From contig NZ_BQME02000002.1 in the NCBI RefSeq assembly GCF_022180385.2, forward strand, positions 1,116,001 through 1,180,000: 64,000 nt of DNA, read 5' to 3'. Position 1 is the first letter of the stretch. The number at the start of each line of letters is the position of its first letter. The stretch is from Paenibacillus sp. L3-i20 (lineage in GTDB: Bacteria; Bacillota; Bacilli; Paenibacillales; Paenibacillaceae). The translations under genes were made by a program, and so were the position numbers. Below the pieces are notes generated by a model. That model was not told the DNA's origin. It saw nothing but the letters and a program-made list of their open reading frames with translations, and did not search any database. This document shows positions 48,604 through 58,180 of this stretch, piece after piece.

Positions 48604-48639
48604 GGGCATACACGGATCCATTACAGATCATGTATGCCC
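48604..48639 (-). terminator. Terminator after glnA
   Basis: GGGCATAC (48,604-48,611) and GTATGCCC (48,632-48,639) form an eight-pair stem. On the minus strand CTCTTTTTG follows. It ends the glnR-glnA operon. Confidence 0.75.
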
Positions 48640-48690
48640 CTATAATTATTAACCTTAAAAGCTTTGATATAACAAAATACATATATAATT

Positions 48691-50019
48691 TTAATAAAGA
48701 GTCAAATACTGATCTCTTTCCCATTGGTGAACTTGTGTTCTGTACATATCCCATTCAATCTCTTTCAACTCGTAGAAGTGAGCAAGAGCGTGGTCGCCAA
48801 GTGCTTCACAGACGATATCGCTCTTAAGCATCTCGTCTAGTGCTTCCTTCAAGTCGACAGGCAAGCTTGGGATTCCTGCATCTATGCGCTCTTCCTCTGA
48901 CATGATATAGATGTTACGGTCAGTTGGGGCTGGCAACGGAAGCTTGTTCACGATACCATCCAACCCTGCTTTTAGCATTACTGCAAGCGCTAAGTACGGA
49001 TTAGCTGCTGGATCAGGATTACGTACTTCAACGCGTGTTGACAAGCCACGTGAAGCTGGGATACGGATCATTGGCGAGCGGTTGCTTGCTGACCATGCGA
49101 CGTAACAAGGCGCCTCATAGCCTGGAACTAAACGTTTGTAAGAGTTAACAGTAGGATTCGTAATAGCCGCCATCGCACGTGCATGCTTCAATACGCCAGC
49201 CATGTAGTAACGAGCCGTATCGCTTAGACCTAATTTATCTTTTTCATCATAAAAAGCATTCGTGCTGCCTTGGAACAACGATTGGTGACAGTGCATACCG
49301 GAGCCATTAACACCGAACAGCGGCTTAGGCATAAACGTTGCATGCAAGCCGTGAACGCGAGCAATCGTTTTTACAACTAGCTTAAACGTTTGAATTTGGT
49401 CAGCCGCTCGAATTGCATCGGCATATTTGAAGTCAATTTCATGTTGACCAGGTGCTACTTCATGATGGGAAGCTTCAATTTCGAAGCCCATTTCCTCAAG
49501 CGTCAACACGATTTCACGACGGCAATTTTCACCAAGATCCATCGGTGCAAGGTCGAAGTAACCGCCTTGATCATTCAGCTCCAAGGTTGGTTCGCCGCGA
49601 TCATCTGTTTTGAACAAGAAAAACTCAGGTTCTGGTCCAACATTCATTGCTGAATATCCAAGCTCTTGCGCTTCTCTCAACGTGCGTTTCAAAATACCGC
49701 GCGGGTCGCCAGCAAATGGCGTTCCATCCGGCATATAGATGTCGCAAATCAGTCTAGCAACACGATCTTGTGCTACCCAAGGGAAAACAACCCAAGTGTC
49801 GAGATCAGGATACAAATACATATCCGACTCTTCAATACGTACATAACCTTCAATGGATGAACCATCAAACATCATTTTATTATCAAGTGCTTTATCCAAT
49901 TGACTAACTGGAATTTCAACGTTTTTGATTGTACCTAGCAAATCGGTAAATTGCAAACGAATAAAACGTACATTCTGCTCTTGTGTTATACGTTTAATAT
50001 CTTCTTTAGTGAAACTCAT
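48691..50019 (-). CDS. glnA: Glutamine synthetase type I-alpha
   Basis: A 442-residue enzyme making glutamine from glutamate, ammonia and ATP. Signatures: [59 protein letters not shown] and [13 protein letters not shown]. Length and the absence of the adenylylation loop are those of the Bacillus GSI-alpha class, which is feedback-regulated and acts as a signal to GlnR and TnrA. It follows glnR by 32 bases in one operon and ends in a terminator. Confidence 0.97.
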   Translation of the reverse strand: MSFTKEDIKRITQEQNVRFIRLQFTDLLGTIKNVEIPVSQLDKALDNKMMFDGSSIEGYVRIEESDMYLYPDLDTWVVFPWVAQDRVARLICDIYMPDGTPFAGDPRGILKRTLREAQELGYSAMNVGPEPEFFLFKTDDRGEPTLELNDQGGYFDLAPMDLGENCRREIVLTLEEMGFEIEASHHEVAPGQHEIDFKYADAIRAADQIQTFKLVVKTIARVHGLHATFMPKPLFGVNGSGMHCHQSLFQGSTNAFYDEKDKLGLSDTARYYMAGVLKHARAMAAITNPTVNSYKRLVPGYEAPCYVAWSASNRSPMIRIPASRGLSTRVEVRNPDPAANPYLALAVMLKAGLDGIVNKLPLPAPTDRNIYIMSEEERIDAGIPSLPVDLKEALDEMLKSDIVCEALGDHALAHFYELKEIEWDMYRTQVHQWERDQYLTLY

Positions 50020-50051
50020 AGAATCATCTCCTCTTAGTTTCGGCTGCTATT

Positions 50052-50462
50052 TTACCGTTTATTTAAGAATCGGGACAATTGTCCCTGTATCATTGAAGCT
50101 TGACCTGGTCGTTTCTCAATCAATTGTTGCTTAAGCAATCTATGCAGCTGTTGATCTGACATCTCCCGACGCTTCACTTCGGATTGCTCGCTTACAATGG
50201 TTGCATCGTCTGATTCCTTTGAAACCGGATTCATAACTTGCTTTATTCCTGCAATGTTAACGCCTTTCTCGATCAAAGACTTAATTTCAAGCAAACGCTC
50301 TACGTCATTAAACGAGAACAACCGTTGATTGCCCGCTGTTCTAGCAGGCACAATCAACTCATGCTGCTCGTAATAACGGATTTGTCTGGCCGTTAAATCT
50401 GTCAGCTTCATAACGATGCCGATAGGGAATAAGGCCATATTTCTGCGAATTTCATCAGCCAT
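50052..50462 (-). CDS. glnR: GlnR, MerR-family repressor of nitrogen genes
   Basis: A 136-residue protein. The MerR helix-turn-helix and wing are at LTDLTARQIRYYEQHELIVP and LFSFNDVERLLEIKSLIEKG. The C-terminal tail (LLKQQLIEKRPGQASMIQ, SRFLNKR) is the part that senses feedback-inhibited glutamine synthetase. It probably represses its own operon through the box at 50,532-50,548. Confidence 0.93.
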   Translation of the reverse strand: MADEIRRNMALFPIGIVMKLTDLTARQIRYYEQHELIVPARTAGNQRLFSFNDVERLLEIKSLIEKGVNIAGIKQVMNPVSKESDDATIVSEQSEVKRREMSDQQLHRLLKQQLIEKRPGQASMIQGQLSRFLNKR

Positions 50463-50498
50463 GTCGCATCAACCTTCCAGTTGCTCATTTATAGGTCC

Positions 50499-50548
50499 AT
50501 TGTATCTTCGCACTATAAATGTGTCAAGTTGTGTAAGGTTTGATAACA
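50499..50548 (-). promoter_or_regulatory. glnRA promoter with GlnR box
   Basis: On the minus strand TTGACA (50,522-50,527), a 17-base spacer and TACAAT (50,499-50,504). Upstream is TGTTATCAAACCTTACA (50,532-50,548), a perfect match to the GlnR/TnrA consensus TGTNA-N7-TNACA. The box and the -35 overlap the 3' end of the preceding gene. Confidence 0.88.
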
Positions 50549-51819
50549 ATTAATCCGCTCTCAACTAGTTTCTTTAATGCTGTAAGTACGCCATATTTCG
50601 CATGAGCGTAAGTAAGTCCACCTTGCATGTAAGCTATATAGGGTTCCCTGATTGGCGCATCCGCAGAGAGCTCCAAGCTGCCACCTTGAATGAATGTTCC
50701 AGCCGCCATAATAACTGCATTCTCATAGCCAGGCATATCCCAAGGCTCAGGCACTACATGCGCATCAACAGCAGCCGCTTGCTGAATTCCCTGTACGAAT
50801 GCAATCAGATGATCCGCTTGGCCGAATCGTACTGCTTGAATGAGATCAGTACGTGCATCCTGCCATTTCGGCTTCGTCTCGAAACCTAACTCTTCAAATA
50901 ATGCTGACGCAAGAATACTGCCTTTGACAGCTTGGCCAACTAAATGTGGAGCGAGAAATAGCCCTTGAAACATAGAACGTAAAGTCCCTAACATTGCACC
51001 TACCTCTCCACCAATACCAGGCGCAGTCAACCGATATGACGCTGCTAATACTGCTGCATGTGTACCAGCAATATAGCCGCCGGTTTCTGCAATACCACCT
51101 CCTGGGTTTTTGATTAAAGACCCTGCCATTAAATCAGCACCAACTTCTGTTGGTTCGATTAACTCCGTAAATTCACCATAACAATTGTCTACAAAAACAA
51201 GAACGTCAGGCTTAATAGCTTTTACTCTCTTTACAATCTCTGCAATTTGAGTAACCGTGAATGAAGCTCTCCAATCATAACCGCGAGAACGCTGTACTCC
51301 TATAACCTTTGTCCGCTCGTTAATTGCTCCTTCAATACTGTCCCAATCAAGCCCACCATCTGGCAGTAGAGCCACTTCTGAATAATGAACTCCCCAATCC
51401 TGCAGCGAGCCCTTGCCATCACCAGGCTTACCAATAACTTTATGAAGCGTATCGTATGGCTTCCCAGTTACATACAACAGTTCATCACCCGGACGAAGTA
51501 CCCCGAACAACGCACAGCTAATCGTATGAGTACCAGATGCAAAGTGAGGTCTAACAAGTGCTGCTTCCGCACCAAACACATCCGCATATACAAGATCGAG
51601 CACCTCTCGACCTCGATCATTATAGCCATAGCCAGTTGATCCAGCAAAGTGATAATCACTTACTTTGTGACGTTTGAATGCTTCAATTACTTTCCATTGA
51701 TTCCGCTCTGCAATCCGCTCAACATTGCGGAAAGCGGAGCTCGCTTTATCTTCCATGGCTTCAGCCAATTTCTCTAGTTGATCCCAAAGTTGTTGTTTCT
51801 CTTGATGTTCGTTATTCAT
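50524..51819 (-). CDS. Methionine gamma-lyase/aluminium-resistance-like PLP protein (YnbB-like)
   Basis: A 431-residue fold-type I PLP protein from the ATG at 51,819 (GGGAG eight bases upstream). It has FAGSTGYGYNDRGREVLDLV, RPHFASGTHTISCALFGVL, VFVDNCYGEFTE and the Schiff-base-type GSLIKNPGGGIA. It belongs to the family annotated as aluminium resistance protein, which sits beside glnR and hfq in Bacillales. A true lyase activity is not proven. Its last codons contain the glnRA promoter parts. Confidence 0.88.
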   Translation of the reverse strand: MNNEHQEKQQLWDQLEKLAEAMEDKASSAFRNVERIAERNQWKVIEAFKRHKVSDYHFAGSTGYGYNDRGREVLDLVYADVFGAEAALVRPHFASGTHTISCALFGVLRPGDELLYVTGKPYDTLHKVIGKPGDGKGSLQDWGVHYSEVALLPDGGLDWDSIEGAINERTKVIGVQRSRGYDWRASFTVTQIAEIVKRVKAIKPDVLVFVDNCYGEFTELIEPTEVGADLMAGSLIKNPGGGIAETGGYIAGTHAAVLAASYRLTAPGIGGEVGAMLGTLRSMFQGLFLAPHLVGQAVKGSILASALFEELGFETKPKWQDARTDLIQAVRFGQADHLIAFVQGIQQAAAVDAHVVPEPWDMPGYENAVIMAAGTFIQGGSLELSADAPIREPYIAYMQGGLTYAHAKYGVLTALKKLVESGLIVIKPYTT

Positions 51820-52007
51820 GATCATTTCTCCCTTTATTCCTATTACGGTTAAAGATTTTTTAATGGCTACCCTTAGTGTAAATAAATCCACTCTATTATA
51901 TCTCAAGATAGTCAGCTTGTCCGTCACAGCAAACTAGCATAATTCTTCCATCTACAAAGTTATTTGATGAACGAAAAACGCTACTTAGACATAAACCACA
52001 AACCCAA

Positions 52008-52042
52008 CAAGCGAATGCTCGGCTTTACCGCTCATTCGCTTG
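52008..52042 (-). terminator. Hairpin after spoVK
   Basis: CAAGCGAATG and CATTCGCTTG form a perfect ten-pair stem with an inner CGG/CCG. On the minus strand it is followed by a T/G-rich tract. It lies 72 bases past the spoVK stop. Confidence 0.65.
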
Positions 52043-52113
52043 CCGCTTGCAGGGTAACACTTATGAGAGCTGCTATATTCATTCGATTTTTGATACTCAA
52101 GAAAGATCAATCT

Positions 52114-53097
52114 TCATACTTTCAAATCTTCCGGGCGTATGGACATGAGTTCACCCTTTGCCGGTATAGAGTTTGAATATTGGTTAATGAGACGCACGGC
52201 TTGATGTCGAATTGATTTTTCAATCGTGTTTCGAACAAATCTTGCATTGCTAAAAGAAAACATGTCATTTAACTTTTCTTGCATCAAATACTGACGCAAC
52301 TTAAACACCGTCTGCGGCAATAGAACATAATCCCGTTCCTTCACCATCAGCTCACCAATCTGCAGCAGTTGATCTACGGAATAGTCAGGAAACTCGATCT
52401 GAATAGGAAATCGTGATGGTAATCCTGGGTTTGTCAGTAGAAACTGATCAATCTCAAGCGGATAACCTGCCAGTATAAGCACAAATTGATTTCGGTGATC
52501 TTCCATTGCTTTAACTAATGTGTCAATTGCTTCCTTGCCGAAATCTTTTTCGCCGCCTCGAGCTAAACTGTAAGCTTCATCAACAAACAATACGCCACCG
52601 AGCGCTTTCCTAACAAGATCCCTTGTTTTTTGTGCAGTATGACCGATATACTCACCAACTAAATCGGCCCTCTCTACTTCGATAAGATGACCTTTCGTTA
52701 GGACACCCATCTTTTGAAAAAGTTTAGCCACGATTCGAGCAATTGTTGTTTTTCCTGTACCTGGATTTCCTTTGAAAATCATGTGATAAACCTGTGATCC
52801 ACCGTTCAGTCCCGCTTCAGCGCGCATACGACTTATATAAAGCAGAGCATAGACCTCGTATACGAGCGATTTCACATTATCCATGCCGATCATAGGCTCA
52901 AGTTCCTTCTGGATATCGGCAAAGTGATCTACCGCTGGCAGTGGCTTTACAGAAGGTAATGGGTCTGCCTCATATGCATGAGCGGAAGAACTGCTTCCGA
53001 ATGAATCATGACTTCTGAGTACCACGTTAATTTGTCGGGAAGGTCTCGTCGTTCCGTTTCCTGGTCCCGATATGACGTGTCCGTTCATCTGACGCAT
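52114..53097 (-). CDS. spoVK: Stage V sporulation protein K (CbbX/CfxQ-type AAA ATPase)
   Basis: A 327-residue AAA+ protein. After a Ser/Pro-rich N-terminal stretch of about 60 residues come FKGNPGTGKTTIARIVAKLF (Walker A), GGVLFVDEAYSLARGGEKDF (Walker B) and SRFPIQIEFPDYS. The CbbX-like group remodels other proteins; SpoVK is needed for mature spores in B. subtilis. The start is at 53,097 or 53,088; AAAGGAAAGG lies before both. It is evidence that the host makes endospores. Confidence 0.9.
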   Translation of the reverse strand: MRQMNGHVISGPGNGTTRPSRQINVVLRSHDSFGSSSSAHAYEADPLPSVKPLPAVDHFADIQKELEPMIGMDNVKSLVYEVYALLYISRMRAEAGLNGGSQVYHMIFKGNPGTGKTTIARIVAKLFQKMGVLTKGHLIEVERADLVGEYIGHTAQKTRDLVRKALGGVLFVDEAYSLARGGEKDFGKEAIDTLVKAMEDHRNQFVLILAGYPLEIDQFLLTNPGLPSRFPIQIEFPDYSVDQLLQIGELMVKERDYVLLPQTVFKLRQYLMQEKLNDMFSFSNARFVRNTIEKSIRHQAVRLINQYSNSIPAKGELMSIRPEDLKV

Positions 53098-53176
53098 CAC
53101 CTTTCCTTTGTACAGAAGCTGTGGCGGATTTCCGCACTACAAGCTTATTCTATCTTGTAGCTGCATATTAACAGAT

Positions 53177-53854
53177 TCACAGCAACGATTCAGGAGAGCG
53201 AATTCCTAGTGAAATAGTAAGCCAATCCAGCTTCCATTTAGTGAAAGCAAGCACTTCTCTCGTATCATTATAAAATTCATTTAATACTTTGGACTTCACT
53301 CCAGCAACACCTTTGGACTCTAGGTCTGCATATGCAGCGATTTCTTTAGCTCGAGCGGCATGATAATCATGTGTAATAACAAGATAAGTTTGTAAACCGT
53401 GCGATTCTCCAATGTCACGGCTAAAAATAATATTTTGATAGGTACTGCTCGCCTTTGTTTCTAGTAACAGTTTGTCCTTATCTACGCCTTTCAATAGCAA
53501 ATAATTTTGCATTCCCTCAGCTTCAGACAAAGTTGACGAAATACCTCCATGACCGCCAGATAATATAAGCCGATCAACGGTACCTTTTTCGAGAAGTAAC
53601 TTTGCATAATCGAGCCGTTCCTTAAGAGCAGGACTTGGTCTGTCATTCCAAAGAGCCGCTCCGAGCACAATACCCGCATCTGCTTCTGGGTAAGTACTTT
53701 CAGCGGTATAATTATTCATCAACCACATTACATAGCCGCACCAAAACACACCTGCAACAATTAACCACATAAAGAAACGGAAAAAGAGCAGCCACGGCCG
53801 AAAGACTGTCTTTCGTTTCCGTGGTTTGCTCCTCTTTTGCGCTACAGACTTCAT
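53177..53854 (-). CDS. YdcF/DUF218 (SanA/ElyC-like) membrane protein
   Basis: A 225-residue protein with a basic N-terminus, one membrane helix (PWLLFFRFFMWLIVAGVFWC) and a DUF218 domain: DAGIVLGAALWNDRPSPALK, ILSGGHGGISSTLSEAEGM and VITHDYHAARAKEIA. Family members are tied to cell-envelope maintenance; the chemistry is unsettled. It overlaps the DUF402 gene by four bases, so both are co-translated. Confidence 0.85.
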   Translation of the reverse strand: MKSVAQKRSKPRKRKTVFRPWLLFFRFFMWLIVAGVFWCGYVMWLMNNYTAESTYPEADAGIVLGAALWNDRPSPALKERLDYAKLLLEKGTVDRLILSGGHGGISSTLSEAEGMQNYLLLKGVDKDKLLLETKASSTYQNIIFSRDIGESHGLQTYLVITHDYHAARAKEIAAYADLESKGVAGVKSKVLNEFYNDTREVLAFTKWKLDWLTISLGIRSPESLL

Positions 53855-54408
53855 GATTCGCTGAGTTCCCCCGTTCGTTCTCCCAAAGTTTTACGATGCC
53901 TTAAACTAAGTGTGAAATACCTGAAACGACCATTCCGAATGCTCGAAAGTAATCGTCCTGCTGTCTTCTTTGCAAGCGCAGCGTCCTTGCTTGTTACATC
54001 ACCTTGTCTCAGCGCATCTTCCAGCTCATCTTCGTCCATAAGATAAACCTCACCGCTTGGCAGAACGACAACATCAAGATACAAATCATCAAACCACGGT
54101 ACCTGCTGTTCTGTTAGTCCTTGTGTCTTACAAATATCGATGTACCACTGAACTACGCGTCCCTTATCGTCAAACATCGTTGTGACTACAAAATGCTCAC
54201 CTTTCGGGAAATGTTGCATCCATAAATATCCTCGGTCTGCTAAACATAATCTACGACCGTTGTATTCCTTCCAAAGCGGCTCTCTAAGCTCGTGAATCCG
54301 GTAAAATGTAACAAGCCCTTTAAACTCATCACCATCAAGCGCTAAACACGAATAACTTCTTCGTAAAATGCGACGCCAATTTGCTCGATCAGAAAATTTT
54401 CTCTTCAT
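53851..54408 (-). CDS. DUF402 protein
   Basis: A 185-residue soluble protein. It has LADRGYLWMQHFPKGEHFVV, VVQWYIDICKTQG and PWFDDLYLDVVVLPSGEVYL, followed by DEDELEDALRQGDVT: the DUF402 fold, a metal-binding barrel seen in nucleoside-diphosphatase-like proteins such as Ntdp. The expected acidic residues are present. It could hydrolyse nucleoside di- or triphosphates. It is the first gene of a two-gene operon with ydcF. Confidence 0.85.
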   Translation of the reverse strand: MKRKFSDRANWRRILRRSYSCLALDGDEFKGLVTFYRIHELREPLWKEYNGRRLCLADRGYLWMQHFPKGEHFVVTTMFDDKGRVVQWYIDICKTQGLTEQQVPWFDDLYLDVVVLPSGEVYLMDEDELEDALRQGDVTSKDAALAKKTAGRLLSSIRNGRFRYFTLSLRHRKTLGERTGELSES

Positions 54409-54552
54409 ACGGAACGTACCCTTCCGTTCAATTAGACAAACTTTAACACCAACATAAACACTCTATAGAAAAAGATTACCATATCTTAACGTCCATCTCC
54501 AGCGAACAGGGAAAATAAACCTAGCTATCAGCCATAAAGCATGACGAAATGG

Positions 54553-54602
54553 AAAGAGACAGCCCTTCTGAACAGCAAATACTGTCCGAAGAACTGCCTC
54601 TT
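54553..54602 (-). terminator. Weak hairpin after the cyclophilin gene
   Basis: Outer arms AAGAGACAG and CTGCCTCTT and inner GAACAG/CTGTCC pair imperfectly. On the minus strand TTTCC follows. Termination is possible but not certain. Confidence 0.4.
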
Positions 54603-54618
54603 AAACCCGTACAATTAT

Positions 54619-55275
54619 TTACTTCTCTTCAATGCTAATTGATACAATTGTAACTTGCTCAGATGGTACTCCATTTACAACTGGTGTAACCGAAATCTTA
54701 CGAACAGTATCCATTCCAGCTATTACTTTACCGAAAATTGAATAATTTGGTTGTCTGTTTAAATTTTCAGCATCTGGACCTGTACAAATAAAAAATTGAC
54801 TGCTGCCTGAATTAGGCGATCCTGTATTAAACATCGCCACAATTCCTTCTTCATAGTCCCTATCTGTTTCAAGCTCATCTGGTATACGATACCCTGCATT
54901 ACCAGTTCCGTTTCCTGTAGGGTCACCTGTTTGAATCATAAAGGATTCGATAATCGAATGAAATGTTATCCCTTCGTAAAAACCTTCTTGCGCTAGAAAT
55001 ACAAAGTTGTTTACTGTAACTGGTGCCTCATTTGCATAAAGCTCAATCACAAAGCTTCCTTTGCTCGTCTCTACATTAGCCTTATACTGCTTGTTCAGAT
55101 CAATCGACATCTCTGGCGTTTTATCCCAACTCATAAGCTTAATTGCGCCTTTTGACTGCCCGTCCAAACTTGCAGGTATTGCATCCTTCGACCCGCACCC
55201 TGCGAGTAGAAGGATGATTACCATAACAAACAATGTCGCACGATATCGTTTTACGTAAAGCTTCAACTTCTTCAA
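54619..55275 (-). CDS. Peptidyl-prolyl isomerase lipoprotein (cyclophilin type)
   Basis: A 218-residue protein with a signal and lipobox (MVIILLLAGCGSK), so it is a membrane-anchored lipoprotein. The cyclophilin core has FVIELYANEAPVTVNNFVFL, ITFHSIIESFMIQTGDPTGN and FNTGSPNSGSSQFFIC. It speeds folding of exported proteins. The start is a TTG at 55,275 (or 55,266). It lies between the PBP1 and DUF402 genes. Active-site Arg and aromatic positions are partly changed from human cyclophilin, as in other bacterial forms. Confidence 0.88.
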   Translation of the reverse strand: MKKLKLYVKRYRATLFVMVIILLLAGCGSKDAIPASLDGQSKGAIKLMSWDKTPEMSIDLNKQYKANVETSKGSFVIELYANEAPVTVNNFVFLAQEGFYEGITFHSIIESFMIQTGDPTGNGTGNAGYRIPDELETDRDYEEGIVAMFNTGSPNSGSSQFFICTGPDAENLNRQPNYSIFGKVIAGMDTVRKISVTPVVNGVPSEQVTIVSISIEEK

Positions 55276-55308
55276 CCACCTATCTATTGCACAGCAGATT
55301 AATAGACC

Positions 55309-57768
55309 TTAGTTTCCTATTCCGATGCTTTCTTCGCCGCTTTCACTTGTCGATTGAGGGACAAATGATCCAGCAGGTACTTCAGGCACTTCACCACCTT
55401 CGACTTCTCCCGTACCCGGCTGCTCTGTTTCTAAAGGCGGTAATGATGTTTCAGGAGTCGGAATCCCTCCATCAGTTGGTGTCACCTCACCACTAGGATC
55501 AGTTGGTGGTATTGTTTCTGTGGGTTCAGTCGGTATAGGCGATTCAATTGGAACTTCAGGAATAACAAGTTTGGCAATACCTGATTTATCCCTCTTCGTT
55601 CCACTGGATGTATCAATTGCAACAACATAATATTCATAGGTCATTCCCGGGAAAACAGTGAAATCATCGACAATAGTTAATGTTCCTGCTTCTGCATATC
55701 GACTAAATTCAGCTTCCCCGCTGCCTTTACGGAAAACTTCATAAGTCATATTTGGTTCATCTAGAGGATCCCAACTTATTTGAGCTTTAGATTCCTCAGG
55801 AATATAGGTAGCTAGAACATTAGAAACTTTAGCAAGCGGCTTATCTTCCTTCGCTCCTTTAGGACGTTTAAAGCTATCCTTATCAACACCTTGCATAGCT
55901 GGCTTCATTACTTTTGCAAAAAGTGCTGCAGCGTCAGATCCGCCTCTCTTAAGCACATGTTTTACATCCGTTTTATCGTAGCCCATCCATACGGCTGCCG
56001 TCCACTCCGGTGTATAACCAACAAACCATGCATCTTTTATTCCTTTACCTTTATACCCTTGAATACCATGTTGCGTTGTACCTGTTTTACCCGCAATCGG
56101 GCGACCAAAATTAGCTCGTGTACCAGTACCACCTTTTTCAACAACAGCTTGCATCATCTCGGTCAAATACCATGCTGTATCTGGTGACATTAGTTGTTCC
56201 GACTTAGGTGCTTTATAAATAAACTCATCTTTTTTTCCCTTAATCTTTGTGATCGTATGCGGATCTACAGACTTTCCACCGTTAGCCATTATACTGTAGG
56301 CTGTAGCCATTTGTAGTGGCGAGGAACCACGAGTTAGACCACCAAGTGCCATCGCTAAATTACGATCTTCTTTTTGAAATTTAAGTCCAAGCTTCTCCGC
56401 AAACTCAGTGGATTGCTTCACGCCAACCTCATTAAGCAGCCAAACAGCTGCAAGGTTTCGAGAATCTTTCATCGCTTGCGTCATCGATACTGGCGTTGCT
56501 CCCCACCTATCTCTCGGACAATAATTGGAATAACATTTCTGGTCATTCGCTAGAATCGTCCATGGGAAAAATTTACCTGTTTCTAGAGCTGGACCAAATG
56601 ACACGATGGGTTTAATTGCTGATCCTGGTTGTCTTGGCTGTTCAACACGATTCCAGCCCTTCTTCGCATAATCGCGTCCACCCGAAAGCGCCTTAATCTC
56701 GCCTGTTCTATGATCAATAATAACCATAGCTCCTTGAACAATTTGTTCATCCACACTAACTTCAAAATTGTCTGGATTATTAAATTGTTCATCCATCGCA
56801 TTCTGCGCTTGCTTACTTAACGTTGTATAGATGTGGTAACCACCTATGCGTAGCTCTTCTTCAGTCTTCTTCGTCATCTTCATCGCCTCTTCGATGACAA
56901 AGTCAACAAATGCATGGTAATTACCGTTTTTGAATTCATCACGTTTAGTAGGTTCCTCATAAACGACAGCTTTCGCTTCTTCCATCTCTGCGGCTGTAAT
57001 ATACTTCTGATCATACATAAGCTGAAGTACTACTGTTCTGCGATTCAGTGAATCGTCAGGATTGTTAATCGGATTGTATCGATTTGGAGCTTTCGGCATT
57101 GCAGCAAGTGTTGCAGCCTGCCATAACTCCAACTCATTTAATTCCACCCCAAAATAATAATCGGCAGCAGCCTTAACTCCATGAATACCTTTACCAAAAT
57201 AAATTCTATTTAAATACATCGTCAATATTTCTTCTTTGGATAGTTGTTGTTCCAGTGCAACTGCGATGGAAGCTTCAGTCGCTTTACGGAAAAAGGTTTT
57301 ATCCGCAGTCAAAAATACGTTTTTGGCTAACTGCTGAGTAATGGTACTTCCGCCCTCTACCGCGCTTCTTGCAATTACGTCCTTAACGACTGCTCGTCCA
57401 ATTGCCCAGAAATCAAGTCCTGAGTGTGTGTAGAAACGCTGATCCTCTGTTGCTACAATCGCATTACGCATATTCTCCGGAATTTCTGAAAATTCCGCAA
57501 CCTCACGGTGATCCATAACATCATACAATCTGGAGATTTCCTCACCCTCAGCATCGTAAATGATGGATGCTTCACCGAATTCGAGCTTGCCACCATGTTC
57601 TTCAAGAATTCTTTCTCCATTAAGAATAATGAGCAAGTACCCAATAATCCCGCAAACGATTCCGATTACCACTGTAAAAAATATTCCATAAAACCATGCC
57701 TTACCTGATATACGTCTTTTTTTCTTCGTTTGTGTTGTTGTTGTCTTTCTCTTAGGCCGTTCTGCCAT
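55309..57768 (-). CDS. Class A penicillin-binding protein (PBP1A/1B-like)
   Basis: An 819-residue bifunctional peptidoglycan synthase from the ATG at 57,768 (GGAGGGG upstream). A basic cytoplasmic tail and membrane helix (IFFTVVIGIVCGIIGYLLII) precede the GT51 domain (IVATEDQRFYTHSGLDFWAI, GGSTITQQLAKNVFL). The transpeptidase has SAIKP in RQPGSAIKPIVSF, the SRN motif and AGKTGTTQ. The C-terminus has a fibronectin-like domain and a Pro/Thr/Glu-rich tail of about 90 residues that is probably outside and disordered. It polymerises and cross-links wall glycan. Confidence 0.95.
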   Translation of the reverse strand: MAERPKRKTTTTQTKKKRRISGKAWFYGIFFTVVIGIVCGIIGYLLIILNGERILEEHGGKLEFGEASIIYDAEGEEISRLYDVMDHREVAEFSEIPENMRNAIVATEDQRFYTHSGLDFWAIGRAVVKDVIARSAVEGGSTITQQLAKNVFLTADKTFFRKATEASIAVALEQQLSKEEILTMYLNRIYFGKGIHGVKAAADYYFGVELNELELWQAATLAAMPKAPNRYNPINNPDDSLNRRTVVLQLMYDQKYITAAEMEEAKAVVYEEPTKRDEFKNGNYHAFVDFVIEEAMKMTKKTEEELRIGGYHIYTTLSKQAQNAMDEQFNNPDNFEVSVDEQIVQGAMVIIDHRTGEIKALSGGRDYAKKGWNRVEQPRQPGSAIKPIVSFGPALETGKFFPWTILANDQKCYSNYCPRDRWGATPVSMTQAMKDSRNLAAVWLLNEVGVKQSTEFAEKLGLKFQKEDRNLAMALGGLTRGSSPLQMATAYSIMANGGKSVDPHTITKIKGKKDEFIYKAPKSEQLMSPDTAWYLTEMMQAVVEKGGTGTRANFGRPIAGKTGTTQHGIQGYKGKGIKDAWFVGYTPEWTAAVWMGYDKTDVKHVLKRGGSDAAALFAKVMKPAMQGVDKDSFKRPKGAKEDKPLAKVSNVLATYIPEESKAQISWDPLDEPNMTYEVFRKGSGEAEFSRYAEAGTLTIVDDFTVFPGMTYEYYVVAIDTSSGTKRDKSGIAKLVIPEVPIESPIPTEPTETIPPTDPSGEVTPTDGGIPTPETSLPPLETEQPGTGEVEGGEVPEVPAGSFVPQSTSESGEESIGIGN

Positions 57769-57826
57769 GATGAATCCCCTCCTGCATTTCCTTGCATCGT
57801 TTCTACTAGCATTTCCACGAAATAAC

Positions 57827-57857
57827 AAGAGCAACCCGCTCAGAGCGGGTTGCTCTT
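57827..57857 (-). terminator. Terminator after hfq
   Basis: AAGAGCAACCCGCT and AGCGGGTTGCTCTT form a perfect 14-pair stem with a CAG loop, 60 bases after the hfq stop. Confidence 0.8.
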
Positions 57858-57917
57858 GCGTACCGCTATCTAGTTAAACGAACGACGCTATAAGAAAGTT
57901 TCACAAGTAATACGTAA

Positions 57918-58163
57918 CTAGCCCTCAGACGGGTTGTTGTCCGGTTGCATTAGCGATACATTTCGTTGTGGTACGAACGTGGAAATGGCGTGCTTGTACA
58001 CCATTTGCTGACGTCCTTCACTATCAATAATGATTGTAAAATTATCAAATGCTTTAATTACGCCTCGAATCTGAAACCCATTCATCAAAAAAACGGTAAC
58101 CGGTATGTTATCCTTGCGCAACTGATTCAGGAACGTATCTTGAATATTGATTGATTTGTTCAT
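57918..58163 (-). CDS. hfq: RNA chaperone Hfq
   Basis: An 81-residue Sm-like protein with [39 protein letters not shown] (Sm1) and [12 protein letters not shown] (Sm2). It should form a hexamer binding small RNAs and A-rich RNA. The C-terminal tail is short, as in other Firmicutes. It follows miaA by 17 bases, the common order. A terminator follows. Confidence 0.96.
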   Translation of the reverse strand: MNKSINIQDTFLNQLRKDNIPVTVFLMNGFQIRGVIKAFDNFTIIIDSEGRQQMVYKHAISTFVPQRNVSLMQPDNNPSEG

Positions 58164-58180
58164 TGGACGTAACCCCCGTC

